Assembly (NCBI RefSeq): GCF_003119195.2
Contig: NZ_CP022253.1
Location: 948,001-1,012,000, forward strand
Direction: 5' to 3'
Source: Azospirillum baldaniorum
Lineage (GTDB): Bacteria; Pseudomonadota; Alphaproteobacteria; Azospirillales; Azospirillaceae
Length of the DNA stretch: 64,000 bases
Below the pieces are notes generated by a model. That model was not told the origin of the DNA. It was given only the letters and a program-made list of their open reading frames with translations, and made no database searches. Positions 1 to 8,598 of the stretch are shown one piece after another. The translations under genes were made by a program, and so were the position numbers. Positions within the stretch are counted from its first letter, which is position 1. The number at the start of each line of letters is the position of its first letter.

Positions 1-646
1 CGGGCGGCTGGGCGTCGGCGTCGAGTTCATGGAGCTGACCGCCGGGGAGGCTGTGTCGGACGACCTGCGCAACGCGGTGTGGCGCGGCCCGGTCGTCGGG
101 GGCGGCGTGGCCGACGTGATGATGCATGTGCCCTATCAGAAGGAGTTCGGGCTGCGCAACCCGGAGGCCGTGCTGTTCGGCCCCTACCAGCGGGAGGGCT
201 TCGCGCTGGCCCGCAACCCGATGCGCATGACCCAGCCGATGCTCGCCTCCCTGCCCGACGAGCCGGTGGGGGTGGAGATCGACAGCATCCCCGACTTCTA
301 CCTGCTGGGAGCCTTCGGCGGGCGGCTGCGCGAGCGGCTGGTCCATTACATGACGATCCCCGAGGCGGTCGAGGCCCTGGTCAAGGGCGACGTCGCCGCC
401 GTCGTCGCCACGCAGAGCCAGGTGGAGGCCGCGCTGGGCGACCGCGCCGCTGGCTTCCCCATCACCCCGGTGACCTTCCCCGGCATGATGGCGTCGAACT
501 GGGACATCGGCATGGCGGTGAAGGAGAACTCCCGCGACCTCGCCTACGCGGTGGGTGACGCGGTGACCGCGATGCTGGAGGACGGGACGCTGCCGGAGAT
601 CTTCCGGAAACATGGGGTGACGCACAACGCGATTCCGGTGGAGTGA
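1..646 (+). CDS. Quinoprotein dehydrogenase-associated substrate-binding protein, 5'-truncated
   Basis: The reading frame is open from base 2, so the N-terminus and signal peptide lie outside the window; the ATG at 29 is internal. About 214 residues remain. The visible part looks like the second half of a family 3 periplasmic solute-binding protein, with alternating helices and strands and a C-terminal 'EDGTLPEIFRKHGV' helix typical of that fold. Homologues sit beside PQQ-dependent alcohol dehydrogenases (XoxJ-like), and the next genes here are dehydrogenase-linked too. The family is named for ABC transport, but in these clusters it is thought to help the dehydrogenase in the periplasm, not to import solutes. 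Family assignment is fairly sure from sequence style and context; the exact role is inference. Confidence 0.8.
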   Translation, partial: GRLGVGVEFMELTAGEAVSDDLRNAVWRGPVVGGGVADVMMHVPYQKEFGLRNPEAVLFGPYQREGFALARNPMRMTQPMLASLPDEPVGVEIDSIPDFYLLGAFGGRLRERLVHYMTIPEAVEALVKGDVAAVVATQSQVEAALGDRAAGFPITPVTFPGMMASNWDIGMAVKENSRDLAYAVGDAVTAMLEDGTLPEIFRKHGVTHNAIPVE

Positions 647-650
647 CGGT

Positions 651-744
651 GCTTGCCCCCCTCCCAACCTCCCCCCGCTTCGCAGGGGGAGGAGCTTGAT
701 TCCCTCCCCTGCGTTAGCGGGGGAGGGTCAGGGTGGGGGCAAGC
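651..744. repeat. Intergenic palindromic GC-rich repeat, family A copy 1
   Basis: The element starts GCTTGCCCCC and ends GGGGGCAAGC, so its tips are inverted repeats. Inside are two smaller hairpins of the type CCCCGC-TTCG-CAGGGG and CCCCTGC-GTTA-GCGGGG. Copies of the same layout occur at 22691-22779 and 24431-24534. It lies just downstream of a stop codon and could act as a transcript-end or stabilising structure. Confidence 0.8.
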
Positions 745-786
745 GCCCACAGAAGAACAACGACGCAAGGGAGGGGGAAAACCGCC

Positions 787-1599
787 ATGAACCGCCATCT
801 CGCCGCCGCGGCGCTCCTGGCCGCGCTCTCCAGCCCGGCTTATGCCGGCCCGCCGGACCCCGCCGACCCGCTCGCCTCGGTCATGTGGGACGTGCTGCGG
901 CCGGAACTGTTCGGCACCGCCCCCGTGCAATTCGACGACCGTGTGACCGTCACCGCCCCCGACAACGCCGAGAACGCCGCCGCCGTCCCGGTGATGGCCG
1001 ACGCCACGGCGCTGGGCGCGGTGGAGGAGATGGTGCTGTTCGCCGACCTCAACCCCTTCCCGGTCATCCTGCGCTTCCTGCCGCTGGCGGCGAAGCCGGT
1101 GATCGCCACGCGCTTCAAGGTGCAGCAGGCGACACCGCTGCGCGCCGCCGCCCGCACGCCGGACGGCGTCTGGCACATCGGCGGCAAGCTGCTCGACGCG
1201 GCGGGGGGCGGCTGCACCGCGCCGCCCGCGAGCTACGCCGCCGCCGACTGGGCCGACCATGTGGGCGAGGTGCAAGGCCGCGCCTGGGCGCCGACCGGAG
1301 AGGGCGCCGGTGAGAACAAGGCGACGCGCGTCCGCTTCCTCGTCCGCCACCCCATGGACACCGGGCTGGTCGCCGGCATCCCCGCCTATTTCATCGAGGC
1401 GCTGACCCTGCGCGATGCCGACGGGCGGGCGCTGGCCCGGCTCCAGACGGCGGAACCGCTGTCCGAAAACCCCGTCTTCACTCTGGAGGTTCAGCCCGGA
1501 GCGGGCGCGCGCAGCCTGACGCTCGACGGGCGCGACAACCAGGGCGGCGAGGTCAAGGCGGCCATCCCGCTGCCTTGGGTGCAGGGAGCGCTGCCATGA
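787..1599 (+). CDS. Quinoprotein dehydrogenase-associated SoxYZ-like carrier
   Basis: A 270-residue secreted protein. The ATG at 787 is preferred over an upstream in-frame start at 733 because it follows a GGGAGGGGG ribosome-binding site and begins a clean signal peptide (about residues 1-20, ending AYA). Residues 25-150 resemble SoxY and carry a GGGC motif with Cys143, matching the position of SoxY's cargo-binding swinging-arm cysteine. Residues from about 175 to the end resemble SoxZ. In sulfur oxidation SoxY and SoxZ are separate subunits; this fused form is known from PQQ dehydrogenase clusters, where its cargo is unknown. The gene overlaps the next one by 4 bases (ATGA), indicating coupled translation. 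Confidence 0.85.
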   Translation: MNRHLAAAALLAALSSPAYAGPPDPADPLASVMWDVLRPELFGTAPVQFDDRVTVTAPDNAENAAAVPVMADATALGAVEEMVLFADLNPFPVILRFLPLAAKPVIATRFKVQQATPLRAAARTPDGVWHIGGKLLDAAGGGCTAPPASYAAADWADHVGEVQGRAWAPTGEGAGENKATRVRFLVRHPMDTGLVAGIPAYFIEALTLRDADGRALARLQTAEPLSENPVFTLEVQPGAGARSLTLDGRDNQGGEVKAAIPLPWVQGALP

Positions 1600-2528
1600 G
1601 AGCGCTCGTCGCGCTTCTCCTGCTGGTCGTCTCCGCCGCGCCGGGCTGGGCCGCCGGCCCGCTGACCTACACTCTGAAGCCCGTGGCCGTCGCGCCGGAC
1701 ACCTGGGTCTTCGAGGGAACGCGGGAGCATTTCACCCGAACCAACGGCGGCAACATCCTCAACCCCGGCTTCATCGTGACCGACGACGGAGTGATCGTGA
1801 TCCAGACCGGCCCGTCGCGCCGCTTCGGCGAGGAGATGCGCGCTGCCATCGCCACGGTCACCGACAAGCCGATCCGCAAGGTCTTCATCAGCAACCTGCA
1901 CCCCGACTATTGGCTGGGCAACCGCGCCTTCGCCGACGTGCCCATCGCCGCACTTCCCGGCACCATCGAGGGCATCAAGGCCGAGGGGCAGGGGATGACG
2001 GAGAACATGTACCGCCTCGTCGGCGACTGGATGCGCGGCACCGAGCCGCTGGTCCCGACCGAGACGGTCTACGGCTCCACCGTCGTCTTCGGCGCGCACC
2101 GGCTGCGGCTGATTCCGCTGGAGGGTCACACCGCCGCCGACCTCGCCATCCTGGACGAGACGACGGGCGTTCTGTTCGCCGGCGGAGTCGTCTTCTCCGA
2201 CCGGACGCCGACGACGCCCCACGCCGACATCGGCCAATGGCTGGCGGTGCTGGATGCCCTGGACGCGCTGGACGTGACGGTTCTGGTGCCCAACCACGGG
2301 CGCATCCGCACCGACAAGGCGGCCATCGCCCAGACCCGCGACTGGCTGACGTGGCTGGACCGAACCCTGCGCGAGCGGGCGGAGGCCGGGGCCGACATGG
2401 CCGAACTGCTCGACGCGCCGATCCCCGAGCGCTTCGCCGGTATGGGCGTGCTGCGCGAGGAGTACCGGCGCTCCGTCTCGCATCTCTGGCCGCGGGTCGA
2501 GAAGGCCGTGTTGCCGCGGGTGAATTGA
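1596..2528 (+). CDS. Quinoprotein relay-type metallo-beta-lactamase-fold protein
   Basis: A 310-residue protein with signal peptide (residues 1-19, GWAAG). The start at 1596 overlaps the previous stop. The fold is visible in the conserved 'GFIVTDDGVIVIQTG' strand pair, the loop at residues 98-108, a later 'GHTAADL' histidine motif and 'VPNHGRI'. SoxH-related proteins of this kind accompany the SoxYZ-like carrier and PQQ dehydrogenases as a proposed relay system. The usual HxHxDH zinc motif reads N100-L-H102-P-D104-Y105, so the first and last histidines are replaced. Zinc binding at site 1 is therefore doubtful, or the subfamily uses different ligands. Role in the cell is unknown beyond context. 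Confidence 0.82.
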   Translation: MRALVALLLLVVSAAPGWAAGPLTYTLKPVAVAPDTWVFEGTREHFTRTNGGNILNPGFIVTDDGVIVIQTGPSRRFGEEMRAAIATVTDKPIRKVFISNLHPDYWLGNRAFADVPIAALPGTIEGIKAEGQGMTENMYRLVGDWMRGTEPLVPTETVYGSTVVFGAHRLRLIPLEGHTAADLAILDETTGVLFAGGVVFSDRTPTTPHADIGQWLAVLDALDALDVTVLVPNHGRIRTDKAAIAQTRDWLTWLDRTLRERAEAGADMAELLDAPIPERFAGMGVLREEYRRSVSHLWPRVEKAVLPRVN

Positions 2529-2719
2529 AGCCGTTCGCAATGAAACGATTCACATCGTCCAGCAGAACGCTCCGTCCCTCCTACTATTTGCCAATGGACC
2601 CCACCCGGGGCGGCGGTAAACTGCTTTATTGTCAGAAGGATAGGGGCCTCGCGATGCCGCGTTGCCCCTGCGCCGAACCCCTGATTGTTCCGAAAAGAAG
2701 CCGAGGACGGACGGACGAG

Positions 2720-2746
2720 GCAGACGGATTCCGCCAATTCGTCTGC
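2720..2746. promoter_or_regulatory. Inverted repeat upstream of the quinoprotein dehydrogenase, candidate operator
   Basis: GCAGACG at 2720-2726 is the exact reverse complement of CGTCTGC at 2740-2746, separated by 13 bases, 74 bases before the dehydrogenase start. The 290-base gap 2529-2819 otherwise contains no gene that I can support. A LuxR-type regulator encoded downstream is a plausible binder. Operator function is inference. Confidence 0.3.
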
Positions 2747-2819
2747 GCATGATCGTTTGTCTACGCACGATCTCCGCCCGCGACTCCGGCTGTCCATTCC
2801 CCTGGGAGGTATCCGCACC

Positions 2820-4583
2820 ATGAAGCGTCTCTTCCGCACCTGCCTTCTTGCGAGCGCCATGGCCGCCGGCCTTGGCCTGAGCGGCCCAGCGCTGGCCGCC
2901 GCGCCGGTCGCTGGCGGGCCGGGCAACGACGACCTGCTGAACGACGCCACGTCGACGGGCGACGTCCTGACCTACGGCATGGGTCCTCAGGCCCAGCGCT
3001 TCAGCCCGCTCGACAAGCTGAACCCGGACACCGTCAAGGGGCTGGTGCCGGTGTGGTCCTTCTCCTTCGGTGGCGAGAAGCAGCGCGGGCAGGAGTCGCA
3101 GCCGCTCATCCATGACGGCACGATCTACGTCACCGGCTCCTACTCGCGCCTCTACGCCGTGGACGTGAAGACCGGGCAGAAGAAGTGGCAGTACGACCAC
3201 CGCCTGCCCGAAGGCATCATGCCCTGCTGCGACGTCGTGAACCGCGGCGCCGCGCTCTACAAGGACAAGATCTACTTCGCGACGCTGGACGCCCGTCTGG
3301 TCGCGCTGAACAAGGACACCGGCAAGGTCGTCTGGTCGAAGAAGATCGAGGACTACAAGGCCGGCTACTCGGCGACCGCCGCCCCGCTGATCGTCGACGG
3401 CAAGGTCATCACCGGCAATTCCGGCGGCGAGTTCGGCATCATCGGCATGGTCGAGGCGCGCGACGCCGAGACGGGCGAACTGGTCTGGCAGCGCCCGACC
3501 ATCGAGGGCAACATGGGCACCCTCAATGGCAAGGAATCGACCATGACCGGCGTGATGAACGCCAGCTGGTCGGGCGATCTCTACAAGACCGGCGGCGGCG
3601 CCACCTGGCTGGGCGGCACCTACGACCCGGAGACCAAGACGCTGTTCTTCGGCACCGGCAACCCGGCGCCCTGGAACTCGCATCTGCGTCCGGGCGACAA
3701 CCTCTACACCTCCTCGACGCTGGCCATCGACCCGGCCAACGGCGACATCAAGTGGCACTACCAGACCACGCCGCACGACGGCTGGGACTTCGACGGCGTG
3801 AACGAGCTGGTCTCCTTCGACCTGAAGAAGGACGGCCAGACCATCAAGGCCGGCGCCAAGGCCGACCGCAACGGCTTCTTCTACGTGCTCGACCGCACCA
3901 ACGGGAAGCTGCTGAGCGCCTCGCCCTTCGTCACCAAGATCACCTGGGCCAAGGAGATCGACGTGAAGACCGGGCGGCCGGTCTACAACGACGACAACCG
4001 TCCGGGCACCCCGGTCGGCGCTGAAAAGGGCACGTCGGTCTTCGCCGCCCCGGCCTTCCTCGGCGCCAAGAACTGGATGCCGATGGCCTACAGCCCGGCG
4101 ACCGAGCTGTTCTACGTCCCGGCCAACGAGTGGGGCATGGACATCTGGAACGAGCCGATCACCTACAAGAAGGGTGCCGCCTATCTGGGCGCCGGCTTCA
4201 CCATCAAGCCGCTCTACGACGACTACATCGGCGCGCTGCGCGCCATCGACCCGAAGACCGGCAAGATCGTCTGGGAATACAAGAACCCGGCGCCGCTGTG
4301 GGGCGGCGTGCTGACCACCGGCGGCAACCTCGTCTTCACCGGCACGCCGGAAGGCTACCTGAAGGCGTTCGACGCCAAGTCCGGCAAGGAGGTCTGGAAG
4401 TTCAACACCGGCTCCGGCGTCGTCGGCTCCCCGGTCACCTGGGAACAGGACGGCGAGCAGTATGTGGCCGTGGTCTCCGGCTGGGGCGGTGCGGTGCCGC
4501 TGTGGGGCGGCGACGTCGCCAAGCTGGTCAAGGACATCAACCAGGGCGGCTCGCTCTGGGTCTTCAAGCTGCCGAAGGCCTGA
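2820..4583 (+). CDS. PQQ-dependent alcohol dehydrogenase, lanthanide type (XoxF/ExaF/PedH-like)
   Basis: A 587-residue periplasmic quinoprotein that oxidises alcohols and passes electrons to cytochrome c. The ATG at 2820 follows GGGAGGT and starts a signal peptide (residues 1-26, ending ALA). The eight-bladed propeller shows repeated tryptophan docking motifs of the type '[11 protein letters not shown]'. The adjacent-cysteine pair is Cys136-Cys137. Likely metal ligands are Glu204 (GGEFG) and Asn281 (GTGNPAPWN). The active site reads W-D323-F-D325: catalytic Asp followed two residues later by a second Asp, which in this family marks lanthanide rather than calcium enzymes. There is no C-terminal haem motif, so a separate cytochrome is needed; one is encoded at 9495-9887. 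Substrate (methanol, ethanol or other) cannot be told from sequence. Confidence 0.93.
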   Translation: MKRLFRTCLLASAMAAGLGLSGPALAAAPVAGGPGNDDLLNDATSTGDVLTYGMGPQAQRFSPLDKLNPDTVKGLVPVWSFSFGGEKQRGQESQPLIHDGTIYVTGSYSRLYAVDVKTGQKKWQYDHRLPEGIMPCCDVVNRGAALYKDKIYFATLDARLVALNKDTGKVVWSKKIEDYKAGYSATAAPLIVDGKVITGNSGGEFGIIGMVEARDAETGELVWQRPTIEGNMGTLNGKESTMTGVMNASWSGDLYKTGGGATWLGGTYDPETKTLFFGTGNPAPWNSHLRPGDNLYTSSTLAIDPANGDIKWHYQTTPHDGWDFDGVNELVSFDLKKDGQTIKAGAKADRNGFFYVLDRTNGKLLSASPFVTKITWAKEIDVKTGRPVYNDDNRPGTPVGAEKGTSVFAAPAFLGAKNWMPMAYSPATELFYVPANEWGMDIWNEPITYKKGAAYLGAGFTIKPLYDDYIGALRAIDPKTGKIVWEYKNPAPLWGGVLTTGGNLVFTGTPEGYLKAFDAKSGKEVWKFNTGSGVVGSPVTWEQDGEQYVAVVSGWGGAVPLWGGDVAKLVKDINQGGSLWVFKLPKA

Positions 4584-4620
4584 CGGGGAAACCCCCTGCC
4601 GTGACCGGACCAGGAAAGGG

Positions 4621-4650
4621 CGGCCCGAAAACTTCGGGCCGTCTTTTCTT
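4621..4650 (+). terminator. Rho-independent terminator after the dehydrogenase gene
   Basis: CGGCCCGAA and TTCGGGCCG form a perfect 9-bp stem with a 3-base loop, followed by TCTTTTCTT. It lies 37 bases after the dehydrogenase stop. Confidence 0.85.
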
Positions 4651-4809
4651 GCGAACCGCTTGCAAGAGGATTTGGGCATGGATTTAAAACGGAATTGCCT
4701 ACGATCGTCTGTTTTGGGGAATACCCGTTCCCGTCCTTGCGCATTCTTGAACAGTCCGGCATGATCGGACCCGGAAACGCCCCGAAACGATGAGCGTGGG
4801 AACCACGCC

Positions 4810-5475
4810 ATGAGCCGAATTCTGATTGCGGACGATCATCCGCTGGTGCGCGACGCCCTGCGCAGCGCCGTCCTCTATTCCTGCCAGGCGCAGGAGATTC
4901 ACGAGGCCGGTTGCCTGGACGAAACCATCTCCATCCTCGACTCCATGCACGGCGGCAAGGGGGAGCCGGACCTCGTCCTGCTCGACCTCAACATGCCGGG
5001 CATGAACGGACTGACCGGGCTGATCGCCCTGCGCCGCCGCTTCCCGGCCATCCCCGTCGCCGTCGTCTCGGCGCACGAGGACCGCAAGGTGATGCTGGAG
5101 GCGGTGCGCTGCGGCGCCGCCGGCTTCATCCCGAAATCGACGCCGCGGGACGCCATCGCCGGCGCGCTGCGCCAGATTCTGGCCGGGGAGGTCTATCTGC
5201 CGGCCTCGGTCGAGGAGGGCGCCGCGGCGGAGGACGAGGAAACGGCGGAAATCGCCCGTCGCCTGTCCACCCTGACGGCGCAGCAGCTCCGCGTGCTGGA
5301 GATGCTGGGCACCGGCAAGCTGAACAAGGAAATCGCCTATGAGCTGAGCATCACGGAAACCACCGTGAAGGCCCATGTCTCGGCGATCCTGCAAAAACTG
5401 AAGGTCTACAGCCGCACCCAGGCTGTGGTCTTCGCCAACCGCCTGCAACTGGAAAAGGCCCGCTTCGGCATCTGA
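4810..5475 (+). CDS. LuxR-family (NarL/FixJ-type) response regulator
   Basis: A 221-residue two-domain regulator. The receiver domain (residues 1-120) has the acidic pair Asp8-Asp9, the phosphorylation site Asp59 (LVLLDLNMPG) and a conserved Lys near residue 112 (IPKST). The LuxR helix-turn-helix occupies about 150-215 ('NKEIAYELSITETTVKAHVSAIL'). Its position directly after the PQQ dehydrogenase fits the ExaE/AgmR/ErbR regulators that control quinoprotein alcohol oxidation in pseudomonads. That specific role is inference from context. No cognate kinase is adjacent. Confidence 0.88.
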   Translation: MSRILIADDHPLVRDALRSAVLYSCQAQEIHEAGCLDETISILDSMHGGKGEPDLVLLDLNMPGMNGLTGLIALRRRFPAIPVAVVSAHEDRKVMLEAVRCGAAGFIPKSTPRDAIAGALRQILAGEVYLPASVEEGAAAEDEETAEIARRLSTLTAQQLRVLEMLGTGKLNKEIAYELSITETTVKAHVSAILQKLKVYSRTQAVVFANRLQLEKARFGI

Positions 5476-5492
5476 GCCGGCGGGCCTTTTCT
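5453..5492. terminator. Bidirectional terminator overlapping the regulator's 3' end
   Basis: AAAAGGCCCGC (5453-5463) pairs with GCGGGCCTTTT (5480-5490). The stem begins inside the last codons of the response regulator and ends before the convergent gene at 5495, with T runs on both strands, so it can serve both genes. Confidence 0.75.
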
Positions 5493-5494
5493 GT

Positions 5495-5929
5495 TCAGCG
5501 GTTCCGCATCCGCCGCGCGTCCGCGGCGGCGCGCGCCGCCTCCTGCCCCGGATCCCCCCGCCCGAAGCCGAGCGGCACCGGGCCGTCGAGCCAGCCGAAG
5601 CCGTCCAGGCTGTGGCCGTCGAACTCCGCCCAATCCGACCAGTCCTTGTCCTTGCTGCGCCGCTTCGCCTCCGCCTTGCGCACGGCGCGCCGGGCCTCCA
5701 GGCCGGGGTCGCGCCGCCCGAGCTGCTCGTCGCGCGTCGTCCGCTCGATGATGACGATGGAGGACCCGGTGGCGGAATCGCCGATGATCGCCAGATCGCG
5801 CGACCGGTCCGCGTGGTTGGGGCCGGGGCCGTGCGAGTCGAGGATCACGATCTCCCCGGCGCGCGCCGCACCGGACAGAAGCACCAGGCCGGCGCCCAGC
5901 AACAATAGGGGAAGGAACAGGGTGCGCAT
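5495..5929 (-). CDS. Hypothetical secreted protein
   Basis: A 144-residue protein with a clear signal peptide (residues 1-24, ending ARA). The mature part begins with a hydrophobic 'GEIVILDSHG' segment, continues with a strand-rich 'SSIVIIERT' stretch and ends in a charged, Arg/Ala-rich tail. I recognise no family. It follows the ABC transporter operon on the same strand after a gap of 90 bases and could be co-transcribed with it. Confidence 0.65.
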   Translation of the reverse strand: MRTLFLPLLLLGAGLVLLSGAARAGEIVILDSHGPGPNHADRSRDLAIIGDSATGSSIVIIERTTRDEQLGRRDPGLEARRAVRKAEAKRRSKDKDWSDWAEFDGHSLDGFGWLDGPVPLGFGRGDPGQEAARAAADARRMRNR

Positions 5930-6019
5930 CGTCGTCTCCGCCGGTTTCGTCGCAGCGGGACAGACTGCGCCCGGCGGATGGCGGCGGGTGTGAGCCGCTT
6001 CACAGTTTCGGCGAAAGAG

Positions 6020-6730
6020 TCAGGCGAGCAGCCGGAAAGTCGGATCGGGCCGGGCCAGCAGGTCCGCCCGCACGCGCTCGACCAGCGCGTCGTCGCGCAA
6101 GGCGCGCGGCGTTTCCAGCGGCACCTCCGCCGCCACCCGCGTCGGGCCGGGGGCCATCACCAGGATGCGGTCGGCCAGTTGGATCGCCTCCCGCAGATTG
6201 TGGGTGACGAACAGCACCGTGGCCGGGGACCGCTCCAGCATCGTCGCGAGGAGGGCGCGCATCCGCTGCGCCGTCGGCTCGTCCAGCGAGACGAAGGGCT
6301 CGTCCATCAGCAGCAGGCCCGGCTCCACCGCGAAGGCGCGGGCCAGGGCCACCCGCCGCGCCATGCCGCCGGACAGGCGGCCCGGGTATTCGTCGGCCAC
6401 CGTTTCCAGCCCCATGGCGGCCAGCCAGCGCTCCGCCGTGCCGTCGCTCCGCCGCGCCTTGGGCAGCACCAGCGCCACGTTCTGGCGCACCGTGCGCCAG
6501 GGCAGCAGGCGGGGCGTCTGGAAGACGCAACCGAGCACCGGCTCCGGCCCGCCGAAGTCGAGCGTTCCGTCGAAATCACGGTCCAGCCCGGCGGCGATGG
6601 TCAGCGCGGTCGTCTTGCCGCAGCCGGACGGGCCGACCAGCGCCAGGAATTCGCCCGGCGCGGCCGTCAGCGACAGGCCGCGGATGACCTCCCGCCCGGC
6701 GAAGCGCTTGGAGCGGATCTCAAGCCTCAG
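6020..6730 (-). CDS. ABC transporter ATP-binding protein (nitrate/taurine/sulfonate type)
   Basis: ATPase of an importer with the two genes upstream. All core motifs are present in order: Walker A GPSGCGKTT, Q-loop QTPRLLPW, signature LSGGMARR, Walker B LLLMDEP and the switch histidine in VTHN. The C-terminus is short, with no regulatory domain. The start is uncertain. In this frame no ATG, GTG or TTG lies between the permease's last codons and the first conserved residue; the best-placed codon is CTG at 6730-6728, inside the permease end, while the next ATG (6844) would add 38 unlikely residues. A CTG start with translational coupling is my working choice; a sequencing error is the alternative. 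Confidence 0.85.
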   Translation of the reverse strand: MRLEIRSKRFAGREVIRGLSLTAAPGEFLALVGPSGCGKTTALTIAAGLDRDFDGTLDFGGPEPVLGCVFQTPRLLPWRTVRQNVALVLPKARRSDGTAERWLAAMGLETVADEYPGRLSGGMARRVALARAFAVEPGLLLMDEPFVSLDEPTAQRMRALLATMLERSPATVLFVTHNLREAIQLADRILVMAPGPTRVAAEVPLETPRALRDDALVERVRADLLARPDPTFRLLA

Positions 6731-7478
6731 CGCGCACCGGCCGCCAGCGGGTGAGCCGCTGCTCGACGGGTTGCAGGACGCAGAGCTCGAGAAGTTGGAC
6801 GACGGCCACGAAGGCGACGGTGTACGCAAGAATGCCGGCCACATCGAACATCTGGAAGTAGAGGTGGATCTGGAATCCCACCCCGTCGCTGCGGCCCAGA
6901 AGCTCGACCACCAGCACGATCTTCCAGATCAGCGCAAGGCCGGACCGCGCCGCCGCGGCGAAGTAGGGGGTGAGCTGGGGCAGCAGCACATGGCGCAGCA
7001 CGTCCGACCGCGCCATGCGGAAGGTCCGCGCCATCTCGACATACTGCTCGTCGATGGCACGCGTCCCTTCGCGCAGGACGACCACGACGTTGGGGATCTT
7101 GTTGACGGCGACCGCGCCGACCGCCGCCGCCTCGGTCAGGCCGAACCAGACATAGGCGAGCACGATGACGACCAGCGCCGGGATGTTCAGGAACACGGTC
7201 AGCCACAGCCCGAACAGCCGGTCGGCGGTGGCCGAGCGGCCGAGCAGGATGCCCAGCGCCGACCCGATGGACATGGCGATGATGAAGGCTGCGGCCATGC
7301 GCGCCAGCGTGATCCCCAGGTGATGGAACAGCGCACCGTCCGCCGCCTCGCGGACCAGGACCGACAGCACGGCGGCGGGGCCGGGCAGGCTGCGGCTGGC
7401 CGCCAGTTCGGCGGCGACGGCCCACAGCCCGACCAGCAGAGCCAGCGACAGGATGGGGGCCAGCCGCCGCCACCCCAT
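6720..7478 (-). CDS. ABC transporter permease (SsuC/TauC/NrtB type)
   Basis: A 252-residue inner-membrane permease with about six hydrophobic segments and the permease loop around 'EMARTFRMARSDVLRHVLLPQLTPY', the EAA-type motif that contacts the ATPase. The ATG at 7478 is chosen because it overlaps the preceding binding-protein stop by one base (TGATG); the longer upstream frame is shadow sequence. It belongs to one operon with the binding protein and the ATPase. Confidence 0.88.
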   Translation of the reverse strand: MGWRRLAPILSLALLVGLWAVAAELAASRSLPGPAAVLSVLVREAADGALFHHLGITLARMAAAFIIAMSIGSALGILLGRSATADRLFGLWLTVFLNIPALVVIVLAYVWFGLTEAAAVGAVAVNKIPNVVVVLREGTRAIDEQYVEMARTFRMARSDVLRHVLLPQLTPYFAAAARSGLALIWKIVLVVELLGRSDGVGFQIHLYFQMFDVAGILAYTVAFVAVVQLLELCVLQPVEQRLTRWRPVRAEA

Positions 7479-8464
7479 CAGAAGCGGACCCCCGGCCAGA
7501 AGGTGCCGTCCGGCAGGGCCATGGCGTTGCCCACCAGCTCCCGCCCGCCGAGCTTGGCCATCAGCCCGTAGAGCCTGGCCGCGGCCTCCCGCTCGTCCTC
7601 CGTCCAGCGCTGCGGGATGCCGGCGCGGAACTGGTCGCGCAGCGCCGCCCACGTGGCCTCGTCCTCCGCCTTCATCAGCGGGCGCAGCCGGTCCCACTCC
7701 GCGTCGGATTGCGCCATGATCGCCTTGGCCTTGCGCGAGGCGGCGACGAAGGCGTCGAGCGCTGCCGGGTTGGCCTTGGCCCAGCCCTCATGGAAGACGA
7801 AGCCGACCGCCGGCACCTGGGCCGACAGGCCGAGGTCCCGCATCATCCCGTCCACCCCGATGACCGTCCGCATCCCCACCGCCTGGAGACGGGCGGCGTA
7901 GGGCCAGAAATTCAGCACGGCGTCCAGCTCCCCCGTCGTGGCCTTCTGGTTCAGCAGGGGCGGGGCGGCGAAGACCGGCGTCGCCGCGGCGTCGAGGTCG
8001 AGCGCGTAGCGGTCGCGGGCCAGCGCCTTCAGCAGCAGCCAGCTCTTGTCGATGGGGGTTCCGGCGACGCCGATTCGCCGGCCCTTCAGGTCGGCGACGG
8101 AGGCGATGGGGGAGGCCGCCGGCACCATCAGCGCGCCGACCGCCGCGGAATGGGGAATGAAGGTCAGGTCGGCCCCCGCCGCGCGCTGGCGGGCCACCCA
8201 CAACCAGTCGCTGGCGATCATGTCCACCGCCCCGCCCTGCAGGGCGATCTGCGCCGCCTGACCGCTCGCCAGCTCCATCAGCTTCAGCTCGAAGCCGGCG
8301 GCCTCGTCCAGCCGGTGGTGGCGGATGACGTCCAGCTCCCAGCTGACCGTGCCGAATTTCAGCACCCCGATGGTCACCGTGGGCCGGTCCGCCGCACGCG
8401 CCACGGTGGCGACGCAGACCAGCGCCAGGAGCAGGAACAGCCGGGCAAGGGACATCAGGCGCAT
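7478..8464 (-). CDS. ABC transporter substrate-binding protein (NitT/TauT/SsuA type)
   Basis: A 328-residue periplasmic protein with signal peptide (residues 1-24, ARA). It has the family pattern: 'TIGVLKFGTVSWELDVI' first strand, 'GAVDMIASDW' and 'DLKGRRIGVAGTP' hinge strand. Such proteins bind small organic anions such as sulfonates, nitrate or pyrimidine precursors. Placement in a PQQ dehydrogenase locus suggests a substrate linked to alcohol oxidation or its cofactor, but the ligand cannot be read from sequence. It is first in a three-gene operon transcribed away from the micro-ORF at 8599. Confidence 0.85.
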   Translation of the reverse strand: MRLMSLARLFLLLALVCVATVARAADRPTVTIGVLKFGTVSWELDVIRHHRLDEAAGFELKLMELASGQAAQIALQGGAVDMIASDWLWVARQRAAGADLTFIPHSAAVGALMVPAASPIASVADLKGRRIGVAGTPIDKSWLLLKALARDRYALDLDAAATPVFAAPPLLNQKATTGELDAVLNFWPYAARLQAVGMRTVIGVDGMMRDLGLSAQVPAVGFVFHEGWAKANPAALDAFVAASRKAKAIMAQSDAEWDRLRPLMKAEDEATWAALRDQFRAGIPQRWTEDEREAAARLYGLMAKLGGRELVGNAMALPDGTFWPGVRF

Positions 8465-8528
8465 GGCACCGTCCCTGCGTCAAAAATTGCATTTGTGTGG
8501 AGGGTGGGGCGCGTCATGGTTGCGCGGT

Positions 8529-8562
8529 GGACAGGGCGGCGGATCGGCCACCGCCCGTGTCC
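8529..8562 (+). other. 5' hairpin of the first micro-ORF module
   Basis: GGACAGGGCGG pairs with CCGCCCGTGTCC with one bulge, closing over a GC-rich inner stem. It lies 22 bases before the Shine-Dalgarno sequence of the micro-ORF at 8599. The second module has a hairpin in the matching place (40855-40874). Secondary structure is read by eye. Confidence 0.45.
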
Positions 8563-8598
8563 CATCACCCCATGCCCCATCACAAGGAGGCGTCGAGG

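Noticed and set aside
29..646. ATG at 29 as the start of the first gene
   Set aside because: The frame is open to the window edge and the encoded protein lacks the first half of its family fold and a signal peptide, so it is truncated by the window.
2550..4811. A 753-codon minus-strand frame opposite the PQQ dehydrogenase
   Set aside because: No family motifs, Arg/Val/Gly-rich shadow composition, and the plus strand encodes an unmistakable quinoprotein.
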